Shown one piece after another: positions 1-7,900 of a DNA stretch of 55,169 bases. A program made the translations under genes and the position numbers. The stretch lies in the NCBI GenBank assembly GCA_031278655.1, contig JAITJZ010000011.1:1-55169 (forward strand). The letters run 5' to 3'. The notes under the pieces are model-generated. The model was given only the letters and a program-made list of their open reading frames with translations, had not been told where the DNA came from and searched no databases. Position 1 is the first letter of the stretch. Every line of letters begins with the position of its first letter. This DNA is from Bifidobacteriaceae bacterium. Lineage in GTDB: Bacteria; Actinomycetota; Actinomycetes; Actinomycetales; WQXJ01.

Positions 1-5
1 GATTC

Positions 6-443
6 ATGCCCGGAACAAGGAAGCTCGCGACTCTGGCCGCGTCGGTGTTCGGCCTCGGCGCGTTGGTGCTTGTTGGGTGCGTGCTCGACGCTGGTGCCCA
101 GCCCGCGCAAGCGGCCACCAACGTTAGCTGCTACAGGACGGTGCTCGTGCAGAGGGTGATCAACGGTTACCCCTATTGGACGTACTTCCCGGCCGCGAGT
201 AACACGACCTGCATCCTCGGGAACGGAAACCAGGGGTCGGCTGTCAAGGCGGTCCAAGAGGCGATGAACTTATCGGCGAATGGAAGCCAGGGCCTGAAGG
301 TCGATGGGATATGGGGCACCAAGACGACGAGTGCGATGGCTAACGTGCAGAGCCGGGTCGGCGCTCGGCCCGTCGATGGCGTGTACGGGCCGGTCACGCG
401 AGACAAGATGTATTGGCTGTGGCGCTACGGATTGGTGGCGTGA
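6..443 (+). CDS. Secreted peptidoglycan-binding-like protein
   Basis: Small exported protein of 145 residues. Residues about 7-25 are hydrophobic after a short basic start, and an AQA/A site near residue 36 could be cut by signal peptidase; an LVGC tetrad at 22-25 could alternatively be a lipobox. Residues about 73-138 resemble a peptidoglycan-binding type 1 fold: a G-x-Q-G-S-A-V-K-x-V-Q-E start followed by two 'VDGIWG / VDGVYG' turns that are typical of this domain. It would bind cell wall outside the cell. No catalytic domain is attached. Codon use is less G/C-extreme than the core genes downstream, fitting an accessory origin. The start lies five bases from the window edge, so upstream control cannot be seen. 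Confidence 0.75.
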   Translation: MPGTRKLATLAASVFGLGALVLVGCVLDAGAQPAQAATNVSCYRTVLVQRVINGYPYWTYFPAASNTTCILGNGNQGSAVKAVQEAMNLSANGSQGLKVDGIWGTKTTSAMANVQSRVGARPVDGVYGPVTRDKMYWLWRYGLVA

Positions 444-481
444 CCACAGGCCCTGGGAACTGCGGAGCGACGCGTCCGGGG

Positions 482-1660
482 ATGCGTTCCCAGAGCGCGG
501 GCCGGTGGTGGCCGGCCGCAATGGGAATGATCGGGCTCGTCTTTGCTGTGACCGCGTGCGCGGGGAGATCCGAGCCTGCTCGAACGGTCGGCGAGTCGGT
601 GAGTTCGCCGTCAACCGGGACTAGCGCGATCACGTCGTCGACGGCACCGCTCGCTCGCCGGGCGCAGGAGGCGGCTGTCAAGATGCCGTTCGCGGAGTAT
701 TTCGGGGTCGCATCACAAGCGGCGGCGAAAGATGCGGCGTCCTGGGCCGAAGCGGTGGGGCCAGCCTGGACCGCGCGGCAGGACTACCTGGCGAGTTGCA
801 TGGAAAAAGCGGGATTCGAGTACCACCCGGTCGAATTGCCGGTATCCGAATCAGTGCAGATCCCGTCAGGGACCGAGGTGGCGGTGCCTTGGCTCGCGGG
901 GTCCCGTGAATTGGTCGAGGAGCATGGCTACGGTCTGTCTGAGCCAGCCGACTTCCTGCCGGGCATGATGAGCGATGCGGAGCGGAAGAACCTGGAGTAC
1001 GTCGAGAGCCTGAGCCCTGAGGGGCAGGGCGAGTACTCGCGAGCCATGACCGGGGGCGAGGACGCCTATTCGGCGGCTGCGGGGGATGGCGGTTGCGTGG
1101 TCCAGGCCGATCTCCTCTACGGCGCGCTTGAGAGCGCCGCTGAGTGGGACGACTCGTGGTACGTCGAGCCGGTCCAGGGGATGGTGGCTGCCCTCGAGAC
1201 GCTGACCGGTTCGACTGTCGCTCAGGTCGACTTCGAGACCATGACTGCGATTCCTGCGCAAGTCGAAAGGGACCAGCGCTTGAAGGAGCTAGACGCCGAA
1301 TGGGCGTCGTGCATGAGGAGGTCTGGGTTATCCCGCGGGGCCGAACTATGGTCGGCTTCCGAACCGCTCGGCCCGGTCGCGGCTTTCGGGCTGGCCATCT
1401 CCACGGGCGCGGACGGCTCGGTACTGCCCCAGAGCGACAAGATCTATCAGGCTGGCGAAATCCCCGCCGATCAACAGTCGCTGATCGGCAGTCAGTACGA
1501 GGTCGAGATCGCAGTGGCCGATTTCGATTGCCGTGCTGAGACGGACTACCTCGTCCGATACACCAAGATCCAGTTCGACTTGGAGACTGACTATGTCGCC
1601 GCCCATCGGGAGGAATTGGAGAAGCTGGTGGCGACCTGGCAGCAACGACAGAGCGACTAG
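482..1660 (+). CDS. Putative lipoprotein of unknown function
   Basis: The track ORF starts at 413 inside the previous gene; ATG at 482 is preferred because it gives a clean lipoprotein signal: basic start, hydrophobic stretch, then the lipobox VTAC with Cys26. The mature protein (about 366 residues) is Ala/Glu-rich, hydrophilic and has no further membrane segment. Four later Cys residues (in ASCMEKAG, GGCVVQA, ASCMRRS and FDCRA contexts) may pair. I do not recognise a family. The upstream neighbour is also exported and has similarly relaxed base composition, so both may be cargo of the integrated element whose recombinase remnant follows directly. Confidence 0.75.
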   Translation: MRSQSAGRWWPAAMGMIGLVFAVTACAGRSEPARTVGESVSSPSTGTSAITSSTAPLARRAQEAAVKMPFAEYFGVASQAAAKDAASWAEAVGPAWTARQDYLASCMEKAGFEYHPVELPVSESVQIPSGTEVAVPWLAGSRELVEEHGYGLSEPADFLPGMMSDAERKNLEYVESLSPEGQGEYSRAMTGGEDAYSAAAGDGGCVVQADLLYGALESAAEWDDSWYVEPVQGMVAALETLTGSTVAQVDFETMTAIPAQVERDQRLKELDAEWASCMRRSGLSRGAELWSASEPLGPVAAFGLAISTGADGSVLPQSDKIYQAGEIPADQQSLIGSQYEVEIAVADFDCRAETDYLVRYTKIQFDLETDYVAAHREELEKLVATWQQRQSD

Positions 1661-1761
1661 AAGCGCAAGCGCTGCTCCGTCACGGCGACACCAGGACGCT
1701 CAACGTGTACTCCGACAGAGACCAAGCGGCCGCCCGAATCGACCCCGGCAAGCTCCTATGA
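1660..1761 (+). pseudogene. C-terminal remnant of a tyrosine recombinase (integrase)
   Basis: A 33-codon open stretch reads EAQALLRHGDTRTLNVYSD and runs to a TGA at 1759-1761. LLRHGDTRT-LNVYSD matches the end of tyrosine integrases, where a conserved His/Gly box is followed by the nucleophilic Tyr. Nothing upstream in this frame continues the protein; the frame is cut where the lipoprotein gene ends. It sits about 107 bp from the 3' end of tRNA-Lys, the usual place for an integrase next to its attachment site. The assignment rests on this short motif plus position, so it is moderate. Confidence 0.5.
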
Positions 1762-1868
1762 GCGCCGTCAGCGAAACCAAAGTTGTAGCAAAGTTGTTGC
1801 GGTGACCGACGCCAAGCCGCCAAAGGTGGCTCCCACCAGGTGTTTCACCGGAAAGTCTGGCCTCTGGT

Positions 1869-1944
<76 letters not shown>

Positions 1945-2017
1945 GCGTTTAGAGACTCTAGCAGGCTTTGGCGGGGGCGTGCCCTGCGGACAGCGCCCCC
2001 GCCCATCTTGGCGTCTC

Positions 2018-3022
2018 TCAGCCGTCGCCCTCCACGCGGCTGACGTGCGACTCCTCGACGGCCGAGAGGCCGGCCTCGGCCTCAGGCGGGAGAATCTCAA
2101 GCTCGGATTCGTCCAGGAGCGCCTCAGCGCCGGCGGCGCTGGGCAACTCGCTCAGCGCGCCGCCGGACCAGGCGCCGTCAGGCGCCAGGTCGAGGCTTTC
2201 CAGCACCGACCGGGCCTTGGCCAGGTCCTCGCCGAGGGCTTGGACGTAGAAGAAGGTGTCATCGGATCGGCGCACCGCCGACACCCACAGCTCAACGCCG
2301 TCCACGCTGACCGGGCCGAAGGCCGAGGCCTCGACCACTCCGCGCCCGCCGGACTCGCCCGGGCCAAACGAGAAGACGAACACGGCACTCGCCAGACCGC
2401 CGCCGTCCTCGCCCTGATCACCGCCGCCGGCGGCGGACCCCACGGCCACTCCCGCCGCGCCCGCGCCATCGCCACTTTCAAACTCAACTGTGAACCCGTC
2501 CAAGGATGGGGTCGGAAGAATCGCCAGCGACGAGTCCTCGCCCTCCAGTTTCAACCAGCCGGTCTCATCATCCGGGCTGTAGACCAGCAGAGCGCCCTCG
2601 GCCGCCTCCACATCCCCACGCTTCGACCAGACCCGCAACAGGCGCTGGTCGCCGTCCGGAGAGGTCAACTCGGTGATGACCGATGCCGCCCAGTCAGCCC
2701 CAGCCTCCCCCGCCGGCCGATGGACCACGTCGAGCACCCGGCCGGTGGTGGTTCCTGCGGCCGCCGGCGGCTCATGGCCCGGGACCAAGACGACGGCCAC
2801 GACCGCCGCGGCCGCCGCCAACGCCCCCACCAGCGCGAGGCGCGCCCCACGCCGACCGGGGCGGCCAGCGCCAACCGGGCGAGCGTCATCGGACACCAAC
2901 AACGACGGGTGGACGTGACTGGCCAACAGCGCGCGGGCCTGGGCGTCCAACGGCTCGGCCGCGCGGGCCGGGTCAACCGGATTGGCGGCGCGGATGGCGC
3001 CCGCCACTGACAAATGCTTCAT
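2018..3022 (-). CDS. Membrane partner of the ECF sigma factor (CU044_5270-like)
   Basis: 334-residue single-pass protein. ATG at 3022 is chosen because it overlaps the sigma-factor stop as ATGA; the longer track ORF would run back into the sigma gene. The N-terminus (AIRAANPVDPARA...LLAS) matches the actinobacterial family annotated CU044_5270, which is routinely paired with an ECF sigma factor. A transmembrane segment spans about residues 61-81, followed by a long extracytoplasmic Gly/Asp/Glu-rich domain. By position it is a candidate anti-sigma or sigma-modulating protein with a cytosolic N-terminus, but no zinc-binding HxxxCxxC motif is present, so the mechanism is inferred only. Confidence 0.8.
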   Translation of the reverse strand: MKHLSVAGAIRAANPVDPARAAEPLDAQARALLASHVHPSLLVSDDARPVGAGRPGRRGARLALVGALAAAAAVVAVVLVPGHEPPAAAGTTTGRVLDVVHRPAGEAGADWAASVITELTSPDGDQRLLRVWSKRGDVEAAEGALLVYSPDDETGWLKLEGEDSSLAILPTPSLDGFTVEFESGDGAGAAGVAVGSAAGGGDQGEDGGGLASAVFVFSFGPGESGGRGVVEASAFGPVSVDGVELWVSAVRRSDDTFFYVQALGEDLAKARSVLESLDLAPDGAWSGGALSELPSAAGAEALLDESELEILPPEAEAGLSAVEESHVSRVEGDG

Positions 3023-3681
3023 TGTGTTTCCTCCAATGCCACGAAAATGTCCTTGAAAGCGGCGCGGGCGCGCGTCAAACGCATCCAGACGGCCGGGATC
3101 GAGCAGCCGAGCAGGGCGGCGCATTCGGCGCCGCTGAGCCCGTCCCAATAGTGAGCCGCCAGCAGTTCGCGTTGCGCCGGGGCCAGCGCGGCCAAGGCCC
3201 GCTCAACGCGTTCCTTCAGCTCGTCGGCCTGCGACGCCGCCAGATTCGGGTCCCGCGTCAACTCGCCCACCAGGGCGCCTTGGGCGCGGTTCCAACGGGC
3301 CAGGGCCCGGTTCGAGTTCGCCAGCAGATTGCGCGCCGTCACGAACAGCCAGGGCGCGCCTGGCTGTTCGCCCTGGAGCGCGCGCTCCCAGGCCCAGCGG
3401 AAAACCTCGGCGCTCAGGTCGCGGGCGGTTTCCGGTTCGGCCACCCGCCGCAGCAGATAGGCCTGGACGCGCGGGTATTGGGACCGGAAAAGCTGCGCGA
3501 AGGCCCGGTCCCTGGCGGCGTCATCCAGACCGCCGTCACCCAGCTCGCCGTCACCCAGCTCGCTTTCATCCAGCGCGCCGTCACCCGGCTCGCTTTCATC
3601 CAGCGCGCCGCGATCCGGCCCGCACTGCTCGGCCGGCGCCGCCACGGCTTGACTCACCAACTCAGTCGCTAAGGCTTCCAC
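3019..3681 (-). CDS. ECF-type RNA polymerase sigma factor
   Basis: Directs RNA polymerase to a small regulon. Region 2 is visible as FAQLFRSQYPRVQAYLLRRV...DLSAEVFRWAW. Region 4 is LAALAPAQRELLAAHYWDGLSGAECAALLG followed by a recognition helix ending in R-A-R-A-A-F-K. The track start at 3780 would overlap the preceding GroES-like gene; GTG at 3681 leaves a 40-bp gap and is preferred, but no clear ribosome site is seen and the start is uncertain. The N-terminal part contains an acidic repeat (ALDES-x-x-GDG, twice) that is unusual for a sigma factor. The stop overlaps the downstream membrane partner by four bases, implying translational coupling. Confidence 0.85.
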   Translation of the reverse strand: MEALATELVSQAVAAPAEQCGPDRGALDESEPGDGALDESELGDGELGDGGLDDAARDRAFAQLFRSQYPRVQAYLLRRVAEPETARDLSAEVFRWAWERALQGEQPGAPWLFVTARNLLANSNRALARWNRAQGALVGELTRDPNLAASQADELKERVERALAALAPAQRELLAAHYWDGLSGAECAALLGCSIPAVWMRLTRARAAFKDIFVALEETQ

Positions 3682-3721
3682 ACCATATACATGTCCGCGC
3701 CGGGCCAAACCTAACGCCGGC

Positions 3722-4120
3722 TCAGAGATACATGCCGGTCGATTCGCGCCCCCCGGGCGCCTGGGCCACCCCGTGCACATTGCGCTCGCGCAGCAGCAGG
3801 TAGGTTTGGCCGCCGATCTCGACCTCGGCCCGGTCCTCCGGGTCGAACAGCACCCGCTCGCCCAGCGCCACCTGACGCACCGATTCGCCCGTGGCGACGA
3901 CGTTCGCCCAGGCCAGGCGTTTGCCGACGGCGGCCGTCGCCGGGATGAGGATGCCCCCGGCGCTGCGCCGCTCGGCCGACTCGGCGTCCAACAACACCAG
4001 CAGCCGGTCCGCCAGCAAGCGCACCGGCAGCGGCCCGTCCGGCAGCCTCGGGGGCGCGGCCCCTTTGCCCGATGCCGTCTGGTCGCCCTCGGCGGCGACC
4101 GCCAGTTGGTCGGTGGTCAC
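3722..4120 (-). CDS. GroES-like chaperonin-10 family protein
   Basis: 132 residues from a GTG that overlaps the DUF3618 stop as GTGA. The central and C-terminal parts follow the GroES pattern: LPVRLLADRLLVLLD, then AGGILIPATA in place of the mobile loop region, VVATGE, GERVLFDPEDRAEVEIGGQTYLLLRERNVHGV. No groEL is nearby. The first 25-30 residues are a polar extension absent from classical GroES. This may be a co-chaperone paralogue or a protein that reuses the GroES barrel. A pairing with DUF3618 next to a tRNA-Leu is, as far as I recall, common in actinobacteria. Its placement just before a sigma gene is less usual. Confidence 0.8.
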   Translation of the reverse strand: MTTDQLAVAAEGDQTASGKGAAPPRLPDGPLPVRLLADRLLVLLDAESAERRSAGGILIPATAAVGKRLAWANVVATGESVRQVALGERVLFDPEDRAEVEIGGQTYLLLRERNVHGVAQAPGGRESTGMYL

Positions 4121-4380
4121 TTCGAGCGCCTGACGATTCGCAGCGTTATCGCTGTCACTGTCAAGGCCACGGTGGCGGCGGCGACGATCCAAACCCAACG
4201 CTTCGGGCGGCCGGAGGGTTCGAGCGTGGCGGCCTTGACGGCATCGGCGGCCTTGTCTTTGCCCAAGGCGACCAACGCCTCCGGCGACAGTTCGGCTCTC
4301 AACTGCGAGACAGCCCGGGCCGTGGCGGCCTGCTGCTCCTTCAGCGCCGCGGCCAAGGAGTCAAGCGACGATTTGTTCAT
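4117..4380 (-). CDS. DUF3618 family small membrane protein
   Basis: 87 residues: an amphipathic, Ala/Gln-rich helix (about 1-40) with the SQLRAELSPEAL signature, then one transmembrane helix at about 61-83 and a basic tail. This is the DUF3618 layout; the function is unknown and the likely topology is N-terminus in the cytosol. ATG at 4380 is supported by a TAACCT -10 box six bases upstream, predicting a leaderless mRNA that would carry this gene, the GroES-like gene and perhaps the sigma pair. Confidence 0.82.
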   Translation of the reverse strand: MNKSSLDSLAAALKEQQAATARAVSQLRAELSPEALVALGKDKAADAVKAATLEPSGRPKRWVWIVAAATVALTVTAITLRIVRRSK

Positions 4381-4386
4381 CCCCCA

Positions 4387-4392
4387 AGGTTA
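4387..4392 (-). promoter_or_regulatory. -10 box for the DUF3618 operon (leaderless)
   Basis: TAACCT ends six bases before the ATG at 4380, so transcription should begin at or next to the start codon. Confidence 0.5.
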
Positions 4393-4457
4393 GCGGGCGC
4401 CACTGACGCCGTCCGGGCTTGGGCGGCGGCGCCCAACTCGGCTAGGGTCCTAGGTGC

Positions 4458-4539
4458 GCGCCAGTGGCGGAATTGGCAGACGCGCAGGATTTAGGTTCCT
4501 GTGCCCTCGGGCGTGCGGGTTCAAGTCCCGCCTGGCGCA
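4458..4539 (+). tRNA. tRNA-Leu (TAG anticodon)
   Basis: Acceptor arms GCGCCAG/CTGGCGC pair fully. The anticodon stem CAGGA/TCCTG holds the loop TTTAGGT (anticodon TAG). A long variable arm (GTGCCCTCGGGCGT) marks a class II tRNA, and the T-loop is GTTCAAGTC. The discriminator is A; the following bases are CCC rather than CCA, so CCA must be added enzymatically. Confidence 0.97.
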
Positions 4540-4693
4540 CCCATGGCGCGGCCCGAGGGCCCGCGCTCCCCTGACCCGCATCGTCGGCGGCGGGGGCCGA
4601 ACTAGCGCGCCGGGCCGGCATTTCCCGGTCCCGCGCCTCGCGGCTGATCGCCAAATTGCGCGGCGTGGGCGGTGGCGGCTGGAGGCTTTGGGT

Positions 4694-4933
4694 TTATGAG
4701 CTGCCGGCGCCGGTGGGGGGCGCGCCGAACGACCCCAGGGCCACGCCCAGCAGCAGGTAGGCGATGGCGCCGAGGGCCAAGCCCAACGCAATCCACAGGA
4801 GCAGGCGGGAGCGCGGCCGGAAGCAGCCAGCGACCAGCCCCGCCACCAGCGCGATCCAGGCCAGCGCCCAGGGCGTGGCCAGGCCGAACGAACTTCCCAC
4901 CAGCCCCACGATTATGCTTCCGATCAGGCTCAA
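4694..4933 (-). CDS. Small two-helix membrane protein
   Basis: 79 residues with two hydrophobic spans (about 18-38 and 42-68) separated by a short basic CFRPRSR loop and ending in a Gly/Pro/Ser tail. No family recognised. The reading frame has good high-G+C codon character and lies 41 bp downstream of the large surface-protein gene in the opposite transcriptional order, on the same strand. It may be the distal gene of that unit, but this is inference. Confidence 0.55.
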   Translation of the reverse strand: MSLIGSIIVGLVGSSFGLATPWALAWIALVAGLVAGCFRPRSRLLLWIALGLALGAIAYLLLGVALGSFGAPPTGAGSS

Positions 4934-4974
4934 CGCTCGCTTGAGCGCCTGCGGACTGGCGGCGCCAGGGGGCG

Positions 4975-7900
4975 TCAGGCGCAGCCGCAGCCAGGGGTGT
5001 CGCCGGGGTCAACCCGGCGGCGGACCACCAAGAGCGCCGCCCCGGCCAGCAGAGCCGTCACCGCCAGCAGCGCGATCCAGTCGAGATGCGTGCCGGTGAA
5101 CGGCAGGACCGGCGGCGGGTCATCGCCGCCAGACGGATCGATCGGCGTGACGGTGCAGACCATCCCGGCGGCCAGGTCGCAGACCGGCGGCGTCTCGACG
5201 GCGCCGGGCTGGAAAGCCTGCGGCTCGTAGCCCCCAGCTTCGACCACGAAGTTGTTGAAGACCATGTCTCCCACCTTGGTGACCTGGAACCGGTAGGTGA
5301 TCACCGCGGACTGGCCCGGCGCCAGCGCCCCCGAGAACTCGATCCGCCCGGACTCGGGCGCCCAGACGGCGCCCACCCCCGAGTGGTCGGAGGTCGGTCC
5401 GCCGGCCCAATCGCCATCGTCCAGGACCCAGTCCAAGAGATCGTGGTGGTCCACCGCCGCGTCGCCGTGGCCGCGGTTGGTGAACTCCACCCGGAATTCG
5501 GCCGTCTGGCCGGCTCGGAGGCGGGCCACGTTGACGGACTTGGTCACGGCCAGGTCCCGCACGGGTGTGGCGGTGCAGTTCGCCGCCTCAGGGGCGCACT
5601 CGGCCGGAGGGATTTGCCCAGCTGGCACCACCACGTTGGAGAGCAGATGGTCGCCGCGATCCTGGTGGGAACGGACCTTGACGGAGTAGACCACGTTGAC
5701 CTCGGACCCGCCCGGCGGCGGGATCGAGCCGACCAGCCGGATGACGGCGGCCTCCGGGTCCCAAATCACGTCCAGGTCCTGACTGTCGGTTTGCGGGGCC
5801 GCGAGCATGTCCGCGTCATCGAGAACCCCGGACAGGTCGTCGGTGGCGTCGACGCTGGCGGCCGCGGACCCGAGGTTCGTCAGCTTCAACGAGTAGGTGA
5901 CGACCTGGCCCGGTTCGGCCACCTGGCGATCAGCGGTTTTGACTATCTGGTAGTCATCGGTCAGCGTCTGGGTGCACCAGGTCGATTCGGGTCCGCAGCC
6001 CGCGGCCGGCACGGCCGGCGGGTCCACCAGATCGGCGGTCACAACATTGCGCAGGCGGTGGTCGCCGCGGCCGTCGAAGGCTTTGACTTTGACCCCGTAG
6101 GTCACGGTCGCGCTGGCCCCGGCGCCCTCGGGCAAGACGCCGCCGATGGCGAGCCGCGCGGCATCGGCGTCGAACTCGACCACCAGCCCGTCCGCGCTGG
6201 CCACCGGGCCGGCGATCAGTTCGGCGTCGTCAAGGACGTCCTGCAGGGCGTCGACCAGCGCCACCGTCCCCGGCGCCGCCCCCAGGTTGGTGAATGTCAG
6301 GGTGTAGGTGACGACTTGGCCGGGTTTGGCCGTCGCCCGGTCGACGCTTTTGACCATTTTGTAGTCGTCCACCAACGTTTCGGCGCAGAGCGGGTCGCCG
6401 ATGACGCATTCCCCGGGGGGCGGATCGTCCGGTTCGACCAGCCAGTTCGCCAGGCGGCCGTCGCCTCGGCCGGCGGCGTCTTTGATCCGCACCTGGTAGG
6501 TGACGGTGACCTTGGCGCCAGCGCCGACTGAGCCGCCAAGGCTGAGCCGGTCGCCCGCGCGCGTCACGGTCACCGAATTTGAGGACGCGGTCGGCCCGGC
6601 CTCCCAGACGGCGTCATCCAGCACCTGAGTCAAGTCATCGGTCAGGTTCACCGGGGCGGCCGCCTGGCCGCGCGCGTTGTCCAGCACCAAGGTGTAGGTG
6701 ACAACCTCACCGACTTTGGCCACCGCCTTGTCCGCCCGCTTCGAGGCGTGCAGGTCTGACCCGGGCGTGGACGTCGACACCTTCTCCCCCGGCGTCTGGT
6801 CGATCATGTCCACGGGGCGGATCGAGGCGGTGTTCTCCAGCAGCAGGTCGGACCCGCCCGCGTCGATGCCCGGATCGTATTTGACGGTGTACGTGACCGA
6901 CCGGCTGGCGCCCACAGCCAACGGCCCTGACCAGGTGATTTGTTCGTTCGCCGGGTCCCATTTGGCGTCTGCCGGCAGCAATGTGGCGGCGTCAAGGGTG
7001 GCGTCATCGAGCACCGCGCTGAGGTCGTCGGTCAGCTTGGCCGGGTCGGCGGCGGTGAACGCCGCGCGGCCGATGTTCGTGATCGTGACCGTGTACGCGG
7101 CGGTGTTGTCCTTCTTGTGCAACCCGGCGCTGTCGACGGTCTTTTCGATCTTCAACCCTGGCAGGAGCGTCTCGCTGACCTGCGCGGCGGGGTCGCAGCG
7201 GGTGTCGACTATGTCTCCGCCCGGGGTGGCGAAATCGGCGGCGCAGTCCGCCGGGCGGGCCGAGTTCAGCCTCGACGCGGAGTGCCCGGGGGTGACGGTC
7301 ACCCGGTAGGTGACGGTGGCGGTCTCCCCGGCTTTGAGCGGCCCCGTCCAGGTCATGACCCCGGCAGACTCGGCCGCGGTGGCCGCGGTGGCGGCGGAGG
7401 CGGTGGCGGCGCTGGCGCCGGAGTAGGCGGTGGTGAGATAGGTCCAGTTGGAGACATGCGCGGGCAGCGTGTCTTTGACCACCGCCGGGCGCTCAACCGT
7501 GAAGTCGGTTTCGCCGCCGGCCGCTGCGGCCGATGTGTTCTTGACCTTGACCGTGTAGGTGATCGCGCGCGTCTCCTTGCCCGCCGGGCCGGAGGCTGGG
7601 CTGAGCGCCCCGCTCTTGGACGTCACCGCCAACTGCCGCTCGAAGAATTGCTGCCAGGGGGCCGCCAGCGTCTCGTCGGCGGACAGATCGGACCAGACGC
7701 CGAAGGCTATGTCAGCGTTGTTGCCCCAGGAATCGTGGCCGCCCGGCCCGCTGGTCGGGTCCGCCCAGCCGTGGGTCGGCCCCGCCGATGTCGTCAGCCC
7801 AGTTGGCGGGGACACCAACGTGTTGCCGGGGGCGAGCAGCGACGCCATGACGTGCCCCGGGTTCGCGCCCGGGTCGCTGGCGACGTCGGTGTCATCCCAG

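Noticed and set aside
2683-3672. 329-residue forward ORF opposite the sigma and anti-sigma genes
   Set aside because: Pro/Arg-rich shadow of two genes with coupled ATGA overlap and clear sigma-factor regions.
5086-6531. 481-residue forward ORF inside the surface-protein gene
   Set aside because: Antisense to well-formed DUF11-like repeats; its own periodicity simply mirrors those repeats.
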